Shown here piece after piece: positions 26,418 through 35,027 of a stretch of 57,216 nucleotides of DNA. Source of the stretch: Bacteroidota bacterium. GTDB taxonomy: Bacteria > Bacteroidota > Ignavibacteria > UBA10030 > UBA8401. The DNA lies in NCBI GenBank assembly GCA_030679145.1, contig JAUXTU010000030.1:1-57216 (forward strand). Reading direction: 5' to 3'. The notes beneath the pieces are model-generated. The model had not been told where the DNA came from. It made no database searches and was given only the letters and a program-made list of their open reading frames with translations. Each line of letters begins with the position of its first letter. Position 1 is the first letter of the stretch. The position numbers and the translations under genes are program-made.

Positions 26418-28880
26418 TTATTTCATCAACATTAGTTTTTTGGTGGCACTAAAATGTTCGCCGTTCGATCCAGTTGCTTCAATACGATAAAAATATACAC
26501 CGGAAGCTGCCGACGAAATACTGTTGCCAGCGTTCCACACAGTGGTGTACGTACCAGCATTCACTTGGCCATTAAAGAGCGTGGACACTCTTTGTCCGAG
26601 AATATTATAAATATTCAAGGTGACTTTGCTGTCAAATGGAACTGTAAACCGAATCGTTGTTGATGGATTGAACGGATTCGGATATGCATTTTCAAGTGAA
26701 AATGTTCCCGGAATTGACGACGTTTGTTCGATCACCGGCAGAGCAACATCGGAACGGCGCAGAGTCGCACCATTCAGTAACGTTCCCCAGTTCTGATAAC
26801 CGGAAGCATCAGGTGTGCTGTCGCCTGCCACGGCATCAAATCTCCAATAGCCGCGCAAATCTGAATATTTCGGATGGCTGCTGATGTTGCTGCTGCTAAA
26901 CATCCAGCCTTTTAATGTTACGGAATCCAACACTGTTCCCCAAATACGAACCTCATCAATGTAACCCCCGTATTTGTATCCCCATGCATAATTTCCGGTC
27001 CCATCCTGACCAATTCCAAGATCTAAGTCTGTGTCAACACTTTTCACTGCCGAAATATCTACGCTCTTTTTTAATACGCCGTCAGAATATGCACGCGCAA
27101 AATTTGACGAACGATCAACGGCCACTGCAATGTGATGCCATTTCTCATCGTTGATGACAGCGATACCATCAATATCCCCGCGATGTTTCGTGTCGGTATT
27201 GATACCTCCATCACCAATATTATACTGCCATACTCCTCCCGCATCAAGTGCAATAACCCAACCTGCATTGCTCCCGGCATTCCAATCTTTATTACTAATG
27301 ATTGCAGGATCTCCTTCCCATATTCTGAGCGGTTTGATCCATGCTTCAACAGTAAAACTTTTTGTTGAATCGAACTTATATTGCGATTTTGTCGGAACAC
27401 GAACGTACATATTCGCATCTGTTCCATCTAATAGTACCGAAGAACCGCCTTTTCCGGTGCCGAGATCTGAAAAGACATCAACAACTCCCAGAATGTTCAC
27501 TGCTGAACTATCGATCCAACGATTCCACATCTGGACTTGGGCGATCTCAATCATATTAGGATGATTACTTATCGTTTGTGAACCGATGAGCAGCGAACCG
27601 AGTTTTCCATTAGAGGCAGGAACCAGTGTGAAGCGGCCGGAAGGAAGAATGGATTTTTGTAATGTTTTTTTCCCATCCACATAGCAGGTTGCAATTTTAC
27701 CATCTTCGACAGCCAGAATCACACGATGCCATTTTTTTGCAACAACAACGACGCTGTCAGAATATCCGAGTGTATCACATCCTGCTTTTCCAGCATCATT
27801 GATTGTGAGTTCTGCTTGCGAAAGATTTGTTGTATCAGTTTGAAGAAGGTCGTACGCCTGAGCAAGATCAGGAAGTTTGAAATCAATCAGCACCGACCAA
27901 CGGTTGGTTCTTCCATTTGCTACCATACCATTCGCAATAATACTATGATTCAATTGAAGATATTGACCTAATTGGAGTTGAACTGCATTAAATCCCGGTT
28001 TCGGTCCTGAAACAACTTTTACTGTGCCAGTGCCTTTCAACGCTAATGTTCCGGTTCCAATTGTTGGTTTCAGAACATTCGCTATATCGGTCATATCAAA
28101 AGTATTGACGGGATCTTTTGCTTGAACAAGATATCCATAACCCCCCATTGCACTGATCTGAGCAAGTGACAATGTGGTATCATATAATGCTATTTCTGCA
28201 ACATCAATTTCACCATTGTCACCGTCATCATCACCAAAGAAGAGAAGTTCATCCAAACCATCCACTGATTCAAGAGACTGGTTGTTATCCGCCGTCATTG
28301 GAGCTCCTTTGTGCAAAAGATTTCCATCAAGATAGATATTGAATTCAACACCGATATTTGCAACAACAACGAGCCGGTACCAACGACCAACGACCACTGA
28401 ATCAAAAGAATACCCCGGGGTTGCGCGTCCGATATTGTGTCCGCGCGAAGCGGTTGCATTACGGATAAATAAATCGCCGTCAGTTGTGTTCGTTGGGTCG
28501 GTCTGATAGAATGTTCTCCAATCACCTCTGGCATTAATTCTAAAATCCATCACCATAGAATAGCGATTTACTCTTTTCAACGTATCACTGATCCCGTTTG
28601 CGTTTAATCCGGGTGCAGCCCGTAAAAAATTAAATTTGGGAACGTGAAGGGCTTTGTTTCCAACTGTTGGTCCATCAATTGAGGTGATACTTTCAGTCGC
28701 TGATGCACTTTTATCTTTTACTAAGGCAGTTCCGACTGCTGCTGCAAATGGTGTAACTGTATTGTCGAATGTCCAGTGTCCCTTTAGGTTTTTTGTTGGA
28801 ACAGCTGATGGTAATATCTGAGCAAAGACGATCGATGAACCCATTACCACAACGATAATCCATGTAAACAATTCTTTCAT
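26418..28880 (-). CDS. Secreted triple-LamG protein with T9SS tail
   Basis: 820 residues. Signal peptide, then two LamG domains of the local family (about 33-250 and 262-468; GHWTFDNTVTPFA, DGDNGEIDVAEIALYD). A third, more canonical LamG jellyroll spans about 480-715 (VLLDGTDANMYVRVPTKS, FTVEAWIKPLRIWEGDPAI, GGYIDEVRIWG). The sorting domain (LENAYPNPFNPSTTIRF to KKLMLMK) closes the protein. The gene lies 18 bases after the SurA-like gene and ends the five-gene operon, so it may be the cargo exported or displayed by the envelope proteins encoded before it. No catalytic motif is seen. Confidence 0.87.
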   Translation of the reverse strand: MKELFTWIIVVVMGSSIVFAQILPSAVPTKNLKGHWTFDNTVTPFAAAVGTALVKDKSASATESITSIDGPTVGNKALHVPKFNFLRAAPGLNANGISDTLKRVNRYSMVMDFRINARGDWRTFYQTDPTNTTDGDLFIRNATASRGHNIGRATPGYSFDSVVVGRWYRLVVVANIGVEFNIYLDGNLLHKGAPMTADNNQSLESVDGLDELLFFGDDDGDNGEIDVAEIALYDTTLSLAQISAMGGYGYLVQAKDPVNTFDMTDIANVLKPTIGTGTLALKGTGTVKVVSGPKPGFNAVQLQLGQYLQLNHSIIANGMVANGRTNRWSVLIDFKLPDLAQAYDLLQTDTTNLSQAELTINDAGKAGCDTLGYSDSVVVVAKKWHRVILAVEDGKIATCYVDGKKTLQKSILPSGRFTLVPASNGKLGSLLIGSQTISNHPNMIEIAQVQMWNRWIDSSAVNILGVVDVFSDLGTGKGGSSVLLDGTDANMYVRVPTKSQYKFDSTKSFTVEAWIKPLRIWEGDPAIISNKDWNAGSNAGWVIALDAGGVWQYNIGDGGINTDTKHRGDIDGIAVINDEKWHHIAVAVDRSSNFARAYSDGVLKKSVDISAVKSVDTDLDLGIGQDGTGNYAWGYKYGGYIDEVRIWGTVLDSVTLKGWMFSSSNISSHPKYSDLRGYWRFDAVAGDSTPDASGYQNWGTLLNGATLRRSDVALPVIEQTSSIPGTFSLENAYPNPFNPSTTIRFTVPFDSKVTLNIYNILGQRVSTLFNGQVNAGTYTTVWNAGNSISSAASGVYFYRIEATGSNGEHFSATKKLMLMK

Positions 28881-28898
28881 AAATGGGGTCTCCTATAA

Positions 28899-30479
28899 TT
28901 ATTTATTAAGTGTGCTGCTGTTGTTTTGTTGTATTCCGAAAATATTTTTAAGCTTTGGAATTGCGTTCTGCCATTCATTACCGATTATTGGAAAAGCAGG
29001 AACATCGGTTCCACCTCGAACAAATGACATCGGCATGTATCGTGACAGTGTTGGCTCGTTTATCTGCATTGTATCAAGAACTGTTCTATTCAGTTGCAGA
29101 GGGTATTGATGTACAAACGAATCTATCTTTTGAATAAGAAAAATTTGATCCTTCTTTACAATATACTGACGGACACCATTATCTGCAGAGTTACGATCAA
29201 CAACATTTTTCTGCAATGTAAATTTCAACCGATATTCTTCATACAACCACTTATCATTCCAAACGCGAAGATTTTCCAAAGATTCCGGATCATTTTGATA
29301 ATCCCTTTCAACACCTAGTTGTTCCAGATAGTGATCACGAACGGAAGCCGCTGTATATGCGGCAAATGCTGCAAATACCTGGTGATGCTCCTTCATGATT
29401 TTTCGCAACGGAAGTAAACGAGCGATCTCTGTTATGGAAAATTGTTTATCGATTGTTGTAACCAGAATTCGTGATTGTTCTTTTTTGAATGCCTGCAGTT
29501 TTGGATAAGAACCATCCGCTTTGTCCAGAGCGGTAAAAAAATCAACTGAGTTTAACGAAGATGAAGAGTACCAATCCCCCACTGCTTGAACTAAAATTTT
29601 CAATGAGGACGCATTTGTTTTTACATTCTTTGGTTCCATCAAAGCCCCTACATACGCTTTTCGGGCTGCTATTCGTTTTCTGGCAAAGATGACTTTCTTT
29701 GATGTCGGAATAGAATTTGCCAGTGCTGCCGTTGTCATACCGCCGCGACGAATATCGACAATTTGCAGGAGATAAAATGCGCCGTCATATTCAATGGGAA
29801 CAGAGATATCACCAACCGGAAGAGTTTTGATCGCTTCATAGAATGTTGATTCTATCTCCGTCCATCGTAAATAATCTGATTCCAATTGAGGAGCTATTCC
29901 TTTGAGTTCGGGATTTTGGCTGGCGAGTTGTTGAACCACAGCTGCATATCCTTTTTCCTGCATCATGATCCGTACACGTTGCGCTCGTTCTTTGGTCGGT
30001 TCCATCCAATACCGAAATTTAAATGAGACAAGTGATTTCATTGTCTCTTCATTTGCTTCATCATTGGTTACGGTAATTTTTGAATCAACATCCGAGGTGA
30101 TCACTCGTTCAACAACAGCTTTTCGTTGAAATTCATTGTGCAGCTGCTCCACACGTTTGTTATTTTTGAATCCAAGGCGGGATGCTTCTTGAGAAAGAAC
30201 TTTTTCCGCAAGCATTGAAGCCAGCACACTGTGCAACCGTTCTCGGTACGTTGCACCATATTTTATCACAGGATGCGCTGTCTCAAATGCCTGTTTCAAT
30301 TCGGAAACTGTTATATAGGAATTACCAATGACCGCCACTACGGAATCGGATAATTGAATATTCCGTATTGCCTTCACCGGTTGCTGCATCAGCCAGAGTG
30401 CAGTTATTCCTACAAAAAGGAATGCGACAATACCTGCGATCTGAACAGCCTTCTTCAGTCTCATTGTTTTAAATTTCAT
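28899..30479 (-). CDS. SurA/parvulin-like peptidyl-prolyl isomerase, membrane-anchored
   Basis: 526 residues. Residues about 10-31 (AVQIAGIVAFLFVGITALWLM) form a signal anchor. Residues 40-140 match the SurA N-terminal chaperone pattern (VAVIGNSYITVSELKQAFE ... LVSFKFRYWMEP). Residues about 180-260 match a degenerate parvulin domain (LPVGDISVPIEYDGAFYLLQI). The C-terminal half is helical and unassigned. It probably guides outer-membrane or secreted proteins through the periplasm. Its ATG overlaps the stop of the PorV-like gene (TGATG), implying translational coupling. The surrounding genes suggest a dedicated chaperone for this operon's barrel or secreted products. Confidence 0.75.
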   Translation of the reverse strand: MKFKTMRLKKAVQIAGIVAFLFVGITALWLMQQPVKAIRNIQLSDSVVAVIGNSYITVSELKQAFETAHPVIKYGATYRERLHSVLASMLAEKVLSQEASRLGFKNNKRVEQLHNEFQRKAVVERVITSDVDSKITVTNDEANEETMKSLVSFKFRYWMEPTKERAQRVRIMMQEKGYAAVVQQLASQNPELKGIAPQLESDYLRWTEIESTFYEAIKTLPVGDISVPIEYDGAFYLLQIVDIRRGGMTTAALANSIPTSKKVIFARKRIAARKAYVGALMEPKNVKTNASSLKILVQAVGDWYSSSSLNSVDFFTALDKADGSYPKLQAFKKEQSRILVTTIDKQFSITEIARLLPLRKIMKEHHQVFAAFAAYTAASVRDHYLEQLGVERDYQNDPESLENLRVWNDKWLYEEYRLKFTLQKNVVDRNSADNGVRQYIVKKDQIFLIQKIDSFVHQYPLQLNRTVLDTMQINEPTLSRYMPMSFVRGGTDVPAFPIIGNEWQNAIPKLKNIFGIQQNNSSTLNK

Positions 30480-31534
30480 CAGAACACAACGCCGACCGAG
30501 ATTCGTTGTGCATTACCTAACAAACCCCATTCGGACCATGAATAATCACACCGCAAACCAATATTGGATTGCTCCATCAAATAATCAACACCGCCGCCAA
30601 GTGTCAATCCGTTGATATGGTCTCGCTCGAACATGTTTTCGAATCCTGCGCGAAGGAAGAAAAGATTGAAAACGGAATATTCGCCGCCGAGTGAAATACT
30701 TTCGGTGGCATTACTCGGATGCATAACATCAACAGACAGCAGCATTGCACCGAATGATTCAAGCTGCATTTCATATGCAACACCAAAACGAAATAGAAGC
30801 GGCATTGCGTACGAATTCATTGAATAGGCTGCCTCAACTCTGTCAAAATTGTGATTGTTCTTATCAGGATCAACAGTAATGGCAAGACGATTTCCACTTA
30901 ATTGCAGCTCTGTCCCGAAGTTACTAAGATTAGCACCGAGCGTTAATCCTTTTAGTTCTGTTTTGTACAGAATTCCCATATCAACAGCAAAACCGGAAGA
31001 TGTTACTGACCAAATTCTCTCCTGCACATATTTTCCCGTAATACCAAAAGCAAAACGGTCTGTCAACGCCATGGAGTAGGTCAATCCGAATGCAATGTCA
31101 CGAGCATCATACAATTCTCCTGTACCGTCCGGCTGATCGATCGTTCGAACTTTTTGCGCTTCGCCAAAATCAAGTGTGTTAAAACTTAAACCGATGGAAG
31201 CATTCCAACCCGACAGTGGTATGACAAGTCCTGCAAATTGATGATTCCGTTCCCCAATCCAATTGTTTTGCATAATCTCAAGCTGCATTGAAGTTGCCCA
31301 CGCAACACCGGCGGGATTCCAATACAATGCAGTCGGATCGTTTGACAAAGCCGTATACGCATCCCCTAATGCTGCGGCTCGAGCACCAATTCCAATCTCC
31401 AGGAACGCAGCGGCAGACGTTCCCGCACCGGAAACGTTCTGTTCAAATGTCACTTTTCCCGTACCTTTATCAGCCTTGCAGAGTGATATCGTGATAATAA
31501 AAACTATAATCCAAATTCGTTGTTGTTGTCTCAT
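30479..31534 (-). CDS. PorV/PorQ-family outer-membrane protein
   Basis: 351 residues. The signal peptide is followed by GAAAFLEIGIGARAAALGDAYTA-type sequence (here AAAFLEIGIGARAAALGDAY) and TALYWNPAGVA. This is the hallmark N-terminus of PorV/PorQ barrels, which are FadL-like outer-membrane proteins of the type IX secretion system. The rest alternates beta strands and ends SVGVVF, as expected for a barrel. In the family, PorV ferries cargo to the PorU sortase. Because it lies in an operon with T9SS-type cargo, a cargo-specific PorV paralogue is inferred. The start overlaps the stop of the preceding gene by four bases. Confidence 0.85.
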   Translation of the reverse strand: MRQQQRIWIIVFIITISLCKADKGTGKVTFEQNVSGAGTSAAAFLEIGIGARAAALGDAYTALSNDPTALYWNPAGVAWATSMQLEIMQNNWIGERNHQFAGLVIPLSGWNASIGLSFNTLDFGEAQKVRTIDQPDGTGELYDARDIAFGLTYSMALTDRFAFGITGKYVQERIWSVTSSGFAVDMGILYKTELKGLTLGANLSNFGTELQLSGNRLAITVDPDKNNHNFDRVEAAYSMNSYAMPLLFRFGVAYEMQLESFGAMLLSVDVMHPSNATESISLGGEYSVFNLFFLRAGFENMFERDHINGLTLGGGVDYLMEQSNIGLRCDYSWSEWGLLGNAQRISVGVVF

Positions 31535-34500
31535 TTGATCACCGCAAGTTTTCCAATTCTTTTTCCTATTCCGGGTGCTTCCACCACCCAGAGGTAAACA
31601 CCGTGGGCTACTTCAAGTCCATCTTTTGTACGCAAATCCCATGGCTCTCTGCTGTTTGTGATTGATGAACTGTGGTTGATAACGCGTACCAATCTTCCGC
31701 TTGATGTGAAGATCGAAATGGTACATTCCATCGGAAGATTGACAAAGTCGATCCTGCGATCTCCTCTTCCAGCATCAAGACTGACCAAATGTTGCTCTAA
31801 ACTGCTCGCGGCAACATACGGATCCGGAACAGTATAAATATTTGCAAGTTCTGTCTTTGCGTTTGATGCACTGGTAATATTCCCATTAATTTTGAATTCG
31901 AAATGATCGTTCCGATCGAACGGCTTCGTTGTCCTTAAAAGAAATACGCTGCCGACCGGAGGTGAAACATATTGTGGTGATGGAATAGACGACGGATAAG
32001 AAAACTCGATGATCCATAACCGTCTATTCAATTCACTGGTGATCATCACCTGATCTCCGTTGCTCAATATACCTTTGAATGCAACAGTACCGGTCTCAGT
32101 CAGTCGAAAATTTACTTGGTATGTACTTTCCGGAAATGTAACATCCCATACTTGATAATTCGTTACAATATTGTTCAAAGATGTGTCGGCTTGAGGACCA
32201 ATGACACGAATTTCATAATCGCGCGGAACAGGGAATCCTCCGAACCCTGTCGCTTTCGGAGTACCAACAATATTATTTAGAGTATCATTCCATTTAGCTG
32301 AACTGATTCCCACGGTGTCATTATTGCGTATGGTAAGTTTGAATCCTTCGTAGATCAATTCATTAACTGCGTCAGGATTAGGATAGTTCAATGACATTAA
32401 CACACTGTTTTTTGTTGTGTTATGAAGTTTTAATTTTTTTGTCAAGCCGGTGAATTTACTGCTGTAGTCTTTGAATGAACTATCATCTTCAAACGTTAAC
32501 CGGTATGAATTTTCCGGCTGTACATTGAATGGATCAAAAATTTCAACCCCAACCGTTCCGTGTGTGGTATCTGTATTGCTTGTAATTCCTGCAGAAGAAA
32601 GAGACGGATATACATAACCTGAAGCAGGTCCCGACGGAGTGACGATTGCAATATTACGATCGGCTGAGACAGGTCGTCCAAGATCATCAAGAAGAATATT
32701 GGCGGAACATTCTGTAGGAGAAATAATTGCAAGACCCGGACGATCCGTAAGTCCCCGCGTAAAGAAGTCGTTATCATATCCTCGGTCAACGGAAACAACT
32801 GCGTAATAATAAACGCGTCCATTCTGGACATCATTATCCACAAAATAATGGCGAAGTCCCGTATCAGTTCCCATATTGTATGATATGCCAAGATCGCTTG
32901 CTTGGTTGATCTCACTGCCAATGCTGACAGGGTGAACTCCCGATAATCCGTTATTCACATCAAAAATTGCTTTCGGTTGAAACAATAATGGATTTCCATA
33001 CGCATCAGTAATTGTTTTAATATCATCAAAGGTAGGATTTGTGCTTTTATAAATATAGTATGCTTCAAAGTCCGTACCATAAATCGCATCTTTTGAACGT
33101 TCAGCAGCATCATCCCATCGAAGGATCACTTTTTTATCGAACACTTGAAAACTTACTGTGGGGACACGAGGTGCACTGGCAAAGTTATAATCGTGATCAT
33201 AAATAACCTGCATCGTTTTTTTGTTGCGGAGAATATCTGCCTTATCATTTCCAAACAGGAGTGCGATGGCATATCGCTGCGCATTCGATCGCCCGCTGTC
33301 GATCACCACTTCTCCAGAACCGTAGATCCAACTAATGTCGCGATCATAACCTGGTACGGTAATGTATTGTCCGGGAACAATTTCCTTATTCCAGAACAGT
33401 TCATCATCATATAAAGCATTATTAACATCTATAAGATAAAATGAAGTTAGACCAACTTGATCCGATTCATCGTTGTCGGTGAAACCAAAATTCGGTTCTC
33501 CCTGATCCGCTATTCCATTTCCTTCAGTGCCGTTTGCATCGGGACCGGTATAATCATTCTGCTCAGGACCGATTCCATCCGAACCGACATCGTCATTGAT
33601 CGGTTCAAAATCTAATCTGCCGTTACCATTCACATCTTCTCCCGCATCGAGTACACCATTCTTATTTGTATCTTCGGTTGTCCACAATCCATTAGCGTTC
33701 GTGTCTGTAAATTTTACCCAATCGCCATCTTCATCTACGGCATTACCTTGCGATTCATCAATGAGACCGTCGGCATCATTATCTTTTCCGTCGCCAGATA
33801 TTCCGGGGCTTTCTAAGAACGCAAAACCAAAATATCCAAGAGGTAAACCAAGATTTGATACATCTCCGTCACTCCATGCATACGTTATATCATCAACATT
33901 ATCAAAACTAGCATTATCACCGGAAAGCGAGCCGCCCATATCCGGGTCAACAAACATTCCAACAATTGAACGTTGTAATTTTTTCCCAAAGTTCGTTATG
34001 TCAAAAATATTAATGAGAATATCTTCCGCTAAACGCGAAGACCATTGATATCCGCGCGTTTCAACCGTTACGCCCAAACCTCTTCTGCCATTCGGATACG
34101 GACTTTTTGAAATTGAATCTTCAAAAGGATAATAAGAAAATTCATCATTTTCACGGTCATCGGCCGCGTAATACGATTCCTGATCAGCTCGAACATATGC
34201 ACCAAATTCTCCATTCCATCGGCCGTCTCGGATACTAGGGACTAGAGAATCATTTTCATTTCGAGGATCTCCCGGAAATGTTTGTGGCGGCCATACCTTT
34301 GGCCACGTTGGTTTCAAATGACTCATTGCCGGCCAGTTCGGAGTATTGATAAGTTCTTTATCAAGAATGTTATTCACATTAAAATCTTCTGCAGTTTGCA
34401 ATATTCCGTCATTCTCTCCAAAATCGTTGGTGTTCGGAATTCCGTCAAGACCAACATCTTCAGAAATTCCACCGTATTTCCATGCAAGAGAATTGGTCGA

Positions 34501-35007
34501 TCGATCATTAAAATATCCCGGCAGCGGTTGGAATTGATATAAGTGTGAAGCATCGGGCGCAAAATCTCCTCCTTGTCGTCGGTAGGATTCGGAAATGATC
34601 GCGATTGAATCTCCATTTGTATTCACAACTTTTGCGCCGACAAAAAATACAAACGCATAACCGTACTGCGTACCACTCCCTTTCGGCCAGATCGCCAAGG
34701 AACTGCCGTTAAGATAATTATACGAGAGCGAAGTATTATTAATAAATCCGGTCTCGATCAAATTACCGTTGTGTTTTCCGTACCGAAGAAATCGCGCATT
34801 ACTTACCGCTGCAGATACTTTTGACAGAAATTGCGGGGAATAAAGATTGCGTGAGTTTCGTGGCGAGACCGCTTGTCCTGTATTACGGGACTTCTCCAAA
34901 TCTTCTGTACTGCGCTGCGACATTGCTGTATCGCAGAAAAGAATGGTAAGGAATCCGAGAAGAATAAAATGAAAATTGAAAAGTGCTATTCGGTTATACT
35001 GTTTCAT
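31531..35007 (-). CDS. 1158-residue secreted protein with Asp-rich repeats and C-terminal sorting-like domain
   Basis: A signal peptide (FILLGFLTILFCDTAMSQ) precedes a large beta-rich region. Residues about 405-515 carry repeated acidic turns (DKDNDADGLIDES-like, DTNKNGVLDAGEDVNGNGRLDF, DPNGTEGNGIAD-like), resembling calcium-binding thrombospondin-3/dockerin loops. An FN3-like domain lies near 640-770 (VSFQVFDKKVILRWDDAA ... VYYYAVVSVDRGYD). The end (MECTISIFTSSGRLVRVINH ... HGVYLWVVEAPGIGKRIGKLAVIK) resembles a FlgD/T9SS-type tail. The gene is 20 bases after the TonB receptor gene, where SusD would lie in a Sus locus, but no SusD features are visible. It may be the surface partner of the receptor. 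I do not recognise a named family. Confidence 0.85.
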   Translation of the reverse strand: MKQYNRIALFNFHFILLGFLTILFCDTAMSQRSTEDLEKSRNTGQAVSPRNSRNLYSPQFLSKVSAAVSNARFLRYGKHNGNLIETGFINNTSLSYNYLNGSSLAIWPKGSGTQYGYAFVFFVGAKVVNTNGDSIAIISESYRRQGGDFAPDASHLYQFQPLPGYFNDRSTNSLAWKYGGISEDVGLDGIPNTNDFGENDGILQTAEDFNVNNILDKELINTPNWPAMSHLKPTWPKVWPPQTFPGDPRNENDSLVPSIRDGRWNGEFGAYVRADQESYYAADDRENDEFSYYPFEDSISKSPYPNGRRGLGVTVETRGYQWSSRLAEDILINIFDITNFGKKLQRSIVGMFVDPDMGGSLSGDNASFDNVDDITYAWSDGDVSNLGLPLGYFGFAFLESPGISGDGKDNDADGLIDESQGNAVDEDGDWVKFTDTNANGLWTTEDTNKNGVLDAGEDVNGNGRLDFEPINDDVGSDGIGPEQNDYTGPDANGTEGNGIADQGEPNFGFTDNDESDQVGLTSFYLIDVNNALYDDELFWNKEIVPGQYITVPGYDRDISWIYGSGEVVIDSGRSNAQRYAIALLFGNDKADILRNKKTMQVIYDHDYNFASAPRVPTVSFQVFDKKVILRWDDAAERSKDAIYGTDFEAYYIYKSTNPTFDDIKTITDAYGNPLLFQPKAIFDVNNGLSGVHPVSIGSEINQASDLGISYNMGTDTGLRHYFVDNDVQNGRVYYYAVVSVDRGYDNDFFTRGLTDRPGLAIISPTECSANILLDDLGRPVSADRNIAIVTPSGPASGYVYPSLSSAGITSNTDTTHGTVGVEIFDPFNVQPENSYRLTFEDDSSFKDYSSKFTGLTKKLKLHNTTKNSVLMSLNYPNPDAVNELIYEGFKLTIRNNDTVGISSAKWNDTLNNIVGTPKATGFGGFPVPRDYEIRVIGPQADTSLNNIVTNYQVWDVTFPESTYQVNFRLTETGTVAFKGILSNGDQVMITSELNRRLWIIEFSYPSSIPSPQYVSPPVGSVFLLRTTKPFDRNDHFEFKINGNITSASNAKTELANIYTVPDPYVAASSLEQHLVSLDAGRGDRRIDFVNLPMECTISIFTSSGRLVRVINHSSSITNSREPWDLRTKDGLEVAHGVYLWVVEAPGIGKRIGKLAVIK

Positions 35008-35027
35008 CGAGATAAATTCTTTTTAAA

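Noticed and set aside
27151..27564. 137-residue plus-strand frame
   Set aside because: Antisense to the third LamG domain, with no recognisable features.
33596..34048. 150-residue plus-strand frame
   Set aside because: Antisense to the Asp-rich part of the 1158-residue protein; Ser/Pro-rich composition is the mirror of that repeat.
31531..35007. SusD-like lipoprotein
   Set aside because: It sits next to a TonB receptor, but has no lipobox, no SusD sequence pattern, and is about twice the SusD size.
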